Part shown: in pieces, positions 57,101-64,000 of the stretch | Position numbering within the stretch: the first letter of the stretch is position 1 | Layout of the letters: each line of letters opens with the position of its first letter | DNA from: Schizochytrium sp. TIO01 | Taxonomy: Eukaryota > Sar > Bigyra > Thraustochytrida > Thraustochytriidae | Assembly (NCBI GenBank): GCA_004764695.1 | Contig: SMSO01000037.1 | Coordinates: 2,362,837-2,426,836 of the forward strand | Direction: 5' to 3' | DNA length: 64,000 bases | Program-made: the position numbers and the translations under genes | The notes under the pieces: generated by a model | Seen by the model: only the letters and a program-made list of their open reading frames with translations | Told to the model about the DNA's origin: nothing | Databases searched by the model: none

Positions 57101-57812
57101 AAAGAGTGAGTTTTATTTTTCGAAAGAAAGGTAAAAAGAAAAGGTCCCACTCTGAAGAATGATTGGTTTATTTATCTTAATTCAAAAAAATAGGATTCAA
57201 AAGGCAGAAAGAAAGAGATCTTTGATAGGTAATGAGGCGAGTTCGAAAACCATGCATGCCATGATCGAGGAAAAGAGGCACGAGCAAAAAGAAGGAATTA
57301 ATTAATTAATTAATTGTAATTAACAACGAAAAAACGTGCCTCAATGGCATGGCTGGAGGCGCGTTGGTTAATGGTATCCCCTTTCTGTGTATCCGGATCA
57401 AAGACTAGGTAGAGGAAAGAAAGAGAGCATTTCGGACCGCCAGAAGAAGTCTGTCTGTCTTTTCCTTTCGCCCTTTCCAAATCGTCCTCTTCGCGCTCTC
57501 TCGCTCACTCGCTCGCTGTTGCTCTTGTTGTTCTCGCTGCTGCTGCTTCTGAGCTGCAAAGATCAAAGGGCGGGCGCTTTGGAGGTCCTCGAGCGCACCG
57601 AAGATCTCTTCGGCCTGAGCATTAAGAAAGCTTGCGTTTAGAAACCCAAACTTCGATCCGAGAGTAAGCCCAAACGCCTAAGCGGCGCTAGGAATGGCGA
57701 GTTGGTGGGTGGATCGATAAACGTCGCCTGGAAAGAGGAGGCATTGGACATCCATCCGAGAGGGCGTTGTTATTGTTGTTGTTGCACCCTTATCCATCTA
57801 TGTATGTATAGA

Positions 57813-57885
57813 TGTTTGTTTGTTTGTTTGTTTGTTTGTTTGTTTGTTTGTTTGTTTGTTTGTTTGTTTGTTTGTTTGTTTGTTT
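57813..57885. repeat. (TTTG)n array, 73 bp
   Basis: Second long TTTG array, 8.2 kb from the first. It creates spurious open frames with repeating F-V-C-L on the plus strand. Confidence 0.95.
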
Positions 57886-58764
57886 ATCTAGGTAGTACAC
57901 AGAGAGACCAAACAATGGGTAGAGCCAAACAGGCGCAGACTCGCGTTCTTTCACGCATCCTGATTCAGGATTTTCATCAATCAAAAAGCAAAAGCATAAG
58001 AAATGTGAACCAAAATCGTCACGAACCAACGTCAACTCTATGCGCGGCAACGCTCGATAATTGCCCCTTGGCTGGCCCATCCAAACGCCCACTCTTCCTC
58101 TCACATCATCACCATCGAAGGTCTGTTTATGAGTGTTGTTGTTGATCTTATTTCAGCGCCTTCGTTCCATGAATAAGAACTCTCTTTTTGGATTTCCAAG
58201 TTTTCCTGTTCTTAATTTAAAGGACAGCATCTCGAGAGGCGTTGATGAGCACAAACGAACGAAATGCTGCGGTCTCCTTTCTCCACAGCAGCAAGAGGCC
58301 GCCTCGAACTCGCCTCGGTCGCGGATACATTCGTAAGCACATGCATGCGTATACGCAGGCACACATACACATACAGGCCACAACAGAGCGAGAGACGCAG
58401 AGGGTGCCGGGCTGTGGCTGACTTGAGTGAGGTTTTTCGCAGACCTCCTATCTCTCTTCGCGAAACGGACAGATAATCCTCCCTCATTTCTACTACGAGC
58501 TTGGAGTAGCACTACCTAGGGGCTAGTAGCAACATGTAATACTGAGTGTATCAGGTCTCAAAATTCTGTTTTTATCTTACATACAGGCTCTGCGTGGATC
58601 GCCAACCTCGAACGCTCTTACCGCACCGATGGCGCCGCTCGTTCCGGGATCCGACGGGGGCCGTGGCTGGCTTATCAAGTGGCCATTTGAACAACCTCAA
58701 GTTGAACAGGATCGATTGATTCGCCAATGCATCAAAATGATCTTTTTCCATAGTTAAAGACCTT

Positions 58765-58800
58765 TCATTTTATTTTATTTTATTTTATTTTATTTTATTT
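58765..58800. repeat. (TTTTA)n microsatellite
   Basis: About seven perfect pentamers. Confidence 0.9.
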
Positions 58801-59725
58801 AAAATCGAAGAGGGCTGATTAAGGCACAAAGAGAGGGAGAGAGAGAGAGAGTTGGCCGTCAAGCCAGCCGGCTCCTGGAGGCGCTGCTTTGCGATGCACC
58901 AGAATGACTCCGGCCGTTGTGAAAGGCCTCGTGGGTTGAGGGTATGAATGTTATTTATTTGCGTATTTTGTTTGTTTGTTTGGACTGCTTGGAAAAGGAG
59001 TGGCGAAGCGGGGCAACCGAGGCGCGAGGGCCCGGAAAGAGACACGTACTGGCCGTGGCACGCACTGCGCTGTTGATTTTTGCCCCTGTTTACCAGAGTC
59101 GTCAAATTATGTTGACCCCTTGGAAGCAAGCTCCTTGCTGAAAATAAGAAGAGTCAAGTCCTTTTACTTCTTATGATGAAATAATAATTATTATAACGTA
59201 CGTTTGAACAGCTTTTAACTAACTAAACCTTAGAGTATGGTAGCCTTTCTTATGATGTGAAAGTATGATGAAGGAAGGGGGTCATCTGCTGGGGCTCTTG
59301 TCAAGGCACCTAAGTAAGTATACTTCGAGGTAGGGCCTATACACTTTTTTTTTTTTTTAAATTGCTGGTTTTCAAAAACAATATATATATATTAAAATAA
59401 AAGTGTCCAAACACAATGACAGTTAAAGAGTCTATTTAAATGAAAAGACTCGCTTTATTAAAAAAAATAAAATGTAAATGTTAGTTTTAAATATTAATAA
59501 TATAAAATAAAAGAGAAAGCGCTGTTTTCCTTGAGCGCCTGATTGTATCTATTCCAACCAAAAAATAAAGTATTCAGAATATTAATAAGAAGCGAGTCAG
59601 AATTCAAGTCGAATCAAATACATTCTTTGAACTAGGAAAGTGTGATTCATTCATCAACAGATTTGCTGATGAGGAGAATAATCGCAACCATTTCCTCTCC
59701 TATTTCACTTCGCATACTCTACTCC

Positions 59726-60016
59726 TCATAAGGTTCGGATCACGAAGGGAATAGCATCACGGAGCGCTTCTTTCAAGAGAGGTTCATCATTCTGACGTTG
59801 TAGGTACCTACCACAACCAGGATGTTGAATTCCTGACGAACTTCGAAGGCCTTCTTCATCTGTTCTTCGCGATGCTCTACTCTCAATTTGGACCCCTCCT
59901 ACAGTCAGTCGCCTCTCTTGTCTGCCCCAGACTAACTATGGACGCCGAGCCTTCTTTCGACTCACTCGGTTCTCGAGACACCCATCCTTCGACGAATGAC
60001 GATGCTGCTCATTCAT
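59726..60016 (-). CDS. Candidate small multi-exon gene of unknown function
   Basis: Three minus-strand segments read like one protein. (1) ATG 60016 to 59966, MNEQHRHSSKDGCLENR, followed by a good donor GTGAGT. (2) After a 67-nt intron (59899-59965, ending TGTAG), exon 59898-59818 in matching phase, including REEQMKKAFEVRQEFNIL. (3) 59791-59726, NDEPLLKEALRDAIPFVIRTL and TGA, which needs removal of 26 nt (or 20 nt) starting GTTGTGG or GTAGGT and ending CAG. Such a short intron would be exceptional, so a frameshift is an alternative. Immediately upstream (60150-60030) another frame, MVHEGVSFTKLEGITMVL onward, also looks coding and could be a 5' exon. No family is recognised. It may be a pseudogene. 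Confidence 0.3.
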
Positions 60017-61024
60017 AGTCGGCGGACCATGTGTTCGTTCTCCTGTTCTCCAGAAAACTCCTCAGTCGAGAGGACCATCGTGATGCCCTCCAACTTCGTG
60101 AAGGAGACACCCTCGTGCACCATGACGCTCACGCACGAGAACTGCTCCTCGCGAAGAACGAGGGAACGCTCGCAGGCACGCCCGCAGACAGACAGTCAGA
60201 CAGACAGACACGCTGCGAGTGGGAGCGAGCGAGGAGGTGGAGAAAGGGAAAGCGCGGCAGGAGCAAAGTCTGTCTGCACCAGCACGGTAGGCAGCAGCAG
60301 TGGGAAGGAGACGAAGCGAGTTTGCGCAAAACGGCATGCTCCTTTTGCGCCTTTTAAACGCAGTGTGAGTGTGTGTGCCTGCCTCAGAGAAAATGCTCAG
60401 CCATGAAGAAGAGAATCTTCATCTTTGTCTTGGAGTTTGGTCGAAGTTTGGTGAAGTCAGAACGGAGGGCCGTGAGCTCAAGAACTTGAAGAGGGTTGCG
60501 CTCCAGAGAAAGCAGAGCGCAGGCTTGCGCTGTTGCTCTTGCGGTTGCATTTGCCATTGGCCCAATCCAACTCTGCTTCGATGCGTGGGTTGCAAACAGT
60601 TTATGCAAACGGCCAGGCTTGAAGGAACCTTTCTGCCACTGCTGCGGCAGAGTTGTTCGACTGACTTCTTCAGAAGAATGGTAGTTCGTACGTACCTCAT
60701 CAGGCAGTCGACCTGCCATCAGAAAGAGAGGCAAGCAAGCAAGCTAGCTAGCTAGCAAAGAGAGCAGGGCGCCAGAAGAAGCGCGAGCAGATGTCCTGAG
60801 TGATTTTCATGGGCCACATGGTCAACAACATAATAGAGTCCAGAAGACTTGTTAACAACGCGGGTTTTCTGAGCATCTCTGAGTGAGTGAGTGATACTCA
60901 TGAGGTCTCCCCCCGGAGTCTTTGAACCCCATCACCAAGTCGGCGAGATTGAGGAGCAGGGGCCGCAGAGCGTCATGTCCGAACATAAATCGTCAGCTTC
61001 CGGGCGGACGTCATGTGCTTCTGT

Positions 61025-61051
61025 GAATGAATGAATGAATGAATGAATGAA
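61025..61051. repeat. (GAAT)n microsatellite
   Basis: About six perfect units, the same family as the 40331-40460 array. Confidence 0.9.
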
Positions 61052-63438
61052 GAAAACAAAAACGACTAAGCTTTGCAGTCAGTGATGTGCATTCGAGAGA
61101 AGGAGCTAGTCCATGTCTCCTCTCAGCAGGGCTGATAAAATGACAAGAACTACGCAGAGCCATCTTATTGAACGCAATCATAGCGAGGAATTTGAAGTTC
61201 TTGCCTCAGCTCACGAGAGATAGGAAATAAGACCACGAGATGGGGAGACCATCCGTGCGTGTGGTGTCTACCACTATTTCTAGTAGAAGACTTAGTCTTT
61301 AATCTGCTTTCTTCCTAAAATGGTTTTCATATATCATATAGATTGAGTTGCGGGAACTCATGATAACATGGATCCATTTCTATTATTTTCAATATTAAAA
61401 AAATAAAAAATAGTATATAATATGAAATCGTATAATTATAAGGAGTGTCTTATAAAATAAATAATATTATAGACACCACTACTGGCAATATATTTTTTTT
61501 TGTCTTAAAAACTTTTTTTAAAGGAAAAAGAAAGAAACACGGACAGACGGTCCCGCATGATCCATCTGAGTTCTTTTTTCTTTTTGCTCTCTAGCTAGAG
61601 TTAATTTTTAAAAAAAGTGTTTCTTTAATGTAAACAAATAAACGAATGAAGCAATTGCATAGTGACGTTCTACCATATCCAGCTGCTGAGGAATGAATGA
61701 GTTCATAGTCTCGAGGCTGCAGAAAAATGTGTTCATGGTATATCGCGCCACCAGTTGCCCTCAAAGAAAAGATGCCCGACTTTGAAGATTGCGGTGACCT
61801 TCTTTATACTTCAACTTCATCAATCCGAAATAGAAAACAACCGTTTTCAGAACTTCTGATGAGCCACTTTTTAAATCTATTGCCAACCAGTGGGCACTGC
61901 ATCATCCACAGAGGAAGAAGAAAAACTTGACACTAACAAAACACAACGAGTACCCATTTATGCGACAATACTCATAGACATTTCCTTTCTTTTGTGTGCC
62001 TCCGCATTTTCTTTCGCTTTAAAGCAACTTGAAGACGTATGAGACGTGCTTCTGCGGTTTCATGCTATCCTATCAAGTGATAACTCCAGCATTTCCAGAC
62101 TGGGGAACCGTGACACCAACCCCGGGTCTTGACAATCCATGGTCCTGCTTGAAACAGGCCAACGCAGGGAAATCGAAATCGACTGAGTACTCTGTTTGAA
62201 TCCACAAGGATGCAGTACCTCTGACTGGCTACTACAAAATAATGATGCACAATATTACAGTGACGTTTGGTCGATCGTCCATCATAAACCTTTCACCCGT
62301 CATCCTTTTATTTGTTTTTAAAATTCCAACAAAAACCAACATTGTACAGAATCAGGAAAGTCTCGCAGATGTGACATGGTGACACCTCGTCCATTCAAGG
62401 CGTCCTTTGTTAGCTAATTGCAGCTAACGTGTTACTGTTCCTGTTCATTTTCCTCTCTCACTCTGCAGATTTCTCAATCGCGATGTTCAACGGTTATTGC
62501 GGCTTCTCCTCCGTTTTATCCCTGACTGCCTCAAAGGAACGATGGTGAAAGTGGACATATTTTGCGTTTGAACGGGCGTCTCATTTTCATTGCTTTTCTC
62601 TTACTCTACACGCATGCGACCGGGTTCTTCTCGAAATGGAAGCATAGGTGCGGACCTGAAGGCACGCTTGTGACCGCGTTGCTGTGCGGAGCAGGGCTTT
62701 TCATTTCTATCGGTTTCTTGCAAATGGAACCTCGCGAGCGAGTGAGGTACTGTAGAGTGACCCGCAGCTGGTACAAGAGGCGGTAAGACTTAGTTTGGCA
62801 GCAGCCTTGGCGAAGGGGTCAGGTCTTCCCGAACTGGTTGGGGGGGGGCTTTCGTTGTTTGCGGAAATGCCAAGTCATCGAGAGGACAAATGCCCGCAAA
62901 GGGCCCCTCTGCTGGAAACAGAGAAGCGTGCCTAGCTAGTCCTCGAATCGGCGCAGAAGAAGAAACTGATGAAGCCACGTTGAAAGCAGTGCAAAATTGA
63001 TGGTTTTAATTGTGCTGGTGTTATTACAATCTTCAGCTCTCTATTTCATTCATTCCCCCTTACTTTTGTTTATTGTCTTTTCGTCTTTTTTCTTTCAAGT
63101 GATTGAAAAGCATTTTTGGTCACTTTTAAATTAAAAGAGGCTGGTAGTCAATCATCTGACGACCATCGAAATACCGTTAGATTTCCAAAATTAACGACAA
63201 TTCCATGTGCTCGGAATTTTAGGCGCAAAATATTGAAGGCCAGAGGACATGCAACTTCAACATTAAAAATGACCTCCGCGCCTATAACCCGCATCCTTCC
63301 TACGAAGCTCGGTGTTACTGTTCTATAAAAAAAAGAGGGCTTTTCGGCGCCCATCGTCCGAAACTGAGACTTACTCATTTTCAACTAAAAAAATAAAAAG
63401 GGCCAAGAAAGAAAAAAGCAGTGAAACAGGGAAACCAC

Positions 63439-63462
63439 CAGCAGCAGCAGCAGCAGCAGCAG
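63439..63462. repeat. (CAG)n microsatellite
   Basis: Eight perfect CAG units, open as poly-Ala on the plus strand. Confidence 0.92.
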
Positions 63463-64000
63463 TAAAATTTCAAAAACTTGAATCTCTTCAAATGTTAAAC
63501 GAAAGGTCAGAGAGGAAAAGCTAGGCTCACGCGCGCGAACCAAAACAACCAGATCGAGCAGCTTAATGTAAGGTCTCCGCACGCAGTGTCTCAAAAGCAC
63601 CCACTCAGCAGGCAGCTTGATCAAAAAGGACACATCCTCGCCGCTCCAAGGTAAGGTACGTATACATGCAATGCTTGCATGCATGTATAACGAGCGGGGA
63701 TTCCGCAAGGAAAAGCAGCTCAGCCAGCATCTTTTTTCCCGTCCAATCCACAGGGACACTTCCCCGTAGGAAGCGCCCGCTAGAACTCGCCTAGCCACCC
63801 CTACCACCAGCCACTCCCAGCCGTAGCGGTGCCTGCTACCTTCTGTCTACGGCGCGCCTTCTACCATAAAGAGGCGGGAGACCATTCTGTGATGAAATTA
63901 CATTCGTCTCACAGTCGCATTATGGAGAAGCGTAATAATCAGAACGGGGAGACGAGGCGGAAAGAACGAGAAAGAAAGAACAAATGGAGAGAACTAACTT

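Larger units (their letters stand above)
46182..59725. other. 13.5 kb without a supported gene
   Basis: A continuation of the repeat-dense region. Short coding-like patches occur, for example 53012-53144 plus strand after a CTCTGCAG acceptor-like site (reads HEDVFEHKKLFKRYLRLL) and the open frame at 53202-53636, but I cannot assemble a gene. A/T-rich blocks recur about every 1-2 kb. Confidence 0.4.
60151..64000. other. Final 3.9 kb without a supported gene
   Basis: Contains AATG and CAG arrays and A/T-rich blocks. A plus-strand frame near 62490-62786 has a hydrophobic pair (LIFIAFLLLY and LVTALLCGAGLFISIGF) but no good ATG; it might be an exon of a small membrane protein. Confidence 0.4.

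Noticed and set aside
57702-58145. 147-codon frame with F-V-C-L repeats
   Set aside because: The frame is created by the TTTG microsatellite, which has no stop in any frame.
60369-60755. Cys-rich plus-strand frame considered as a zinc finger
   Set aside because: Cysteine spacing fits no family I know. The minus strand is equally open and the frame ends in a GCAA/GCTA repeat.
1-64000. CRISPR arrays, telomeric repeats, intact LTR or DNA transposons
   Set aside because: No spaced direct repeats with unique spacers, no telomere-like terminal array, and no paired long terminal repeats or recognisable transposase motif were seen.

Overview
The window is nuclear DNA of a eukaryotic microbe. The evidence is tRNA genes without an encoded CCA end, one of them with an intron just 3' of the anticodon; a 5S rRNA gene ending in a T-run; a spliceosomal intron with a TACTAAT branch site; a ferrochelatase with an N-terminal targeting peptide and the four cysteines of the animal/fungal [2Fe-2S] type; an RGS protein; and a SAGA-type Ada2. 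Recognisable genes have zero or one intron. Together with the many TAGGTACCTA, GCTA and CCTA tracts, this makes me lean to a labyrinthulomycete (thraustochytrid-like) or other heterotrophic protist. That placement is inference, not demonstrated.

Layout. 1-3.5 kb: AT-rich DNA with four tRNA genes (Gln, Leu, Lys, Ser), all on the minus strand. 3.5-6.1 kb: a decayed minus-strand gene with a membrane segment and a Cys-rich region; its 3' end is repeated twice more at 25.1-26.7 kb. 6.9 kb: 5S rRNA on the plus strand. 7.6-9.8 kb: intact intronless protein-kinase-like gene with a coiled coil. 11.1-13.9 kb: another decayed minus-strand reading frame with in-frame TAG codons and frameshifts. 15.1-16.3 kb: ferrochelatase carrying one frameshift. 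17.4-18.2 kb: RGS-domain protein. 20.6-22.4 kb: P-loop NTPase with membrane segments inserted between Walker A and Walker B (KAP-like). 24.4-26.7 kb: remnants of the repeated gene family. 28.0-29.9 kb: Ada2-like transcriptional adaptor with one 56-nt intron.

From about 30 kb to the end (34 kb) I find no convincing long gene. This half is an alternation of A/T-rich and GC-richer patches, densely packed with microsatellites (TTTG, AATG, AAAG, CTGT, TTC, CAG, TTTTA). A few short reading frames there could be small genes or exons and are listed with low confidence.

The genes do not form a pathway. They are independent housekeeping genes (haem synthesis, chromatin, G-protein signalling, Pol III RNAs) interspersed with decayed or fast-evolving accessory genes. 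No virus, CRISPR array or intact transposon is evident.
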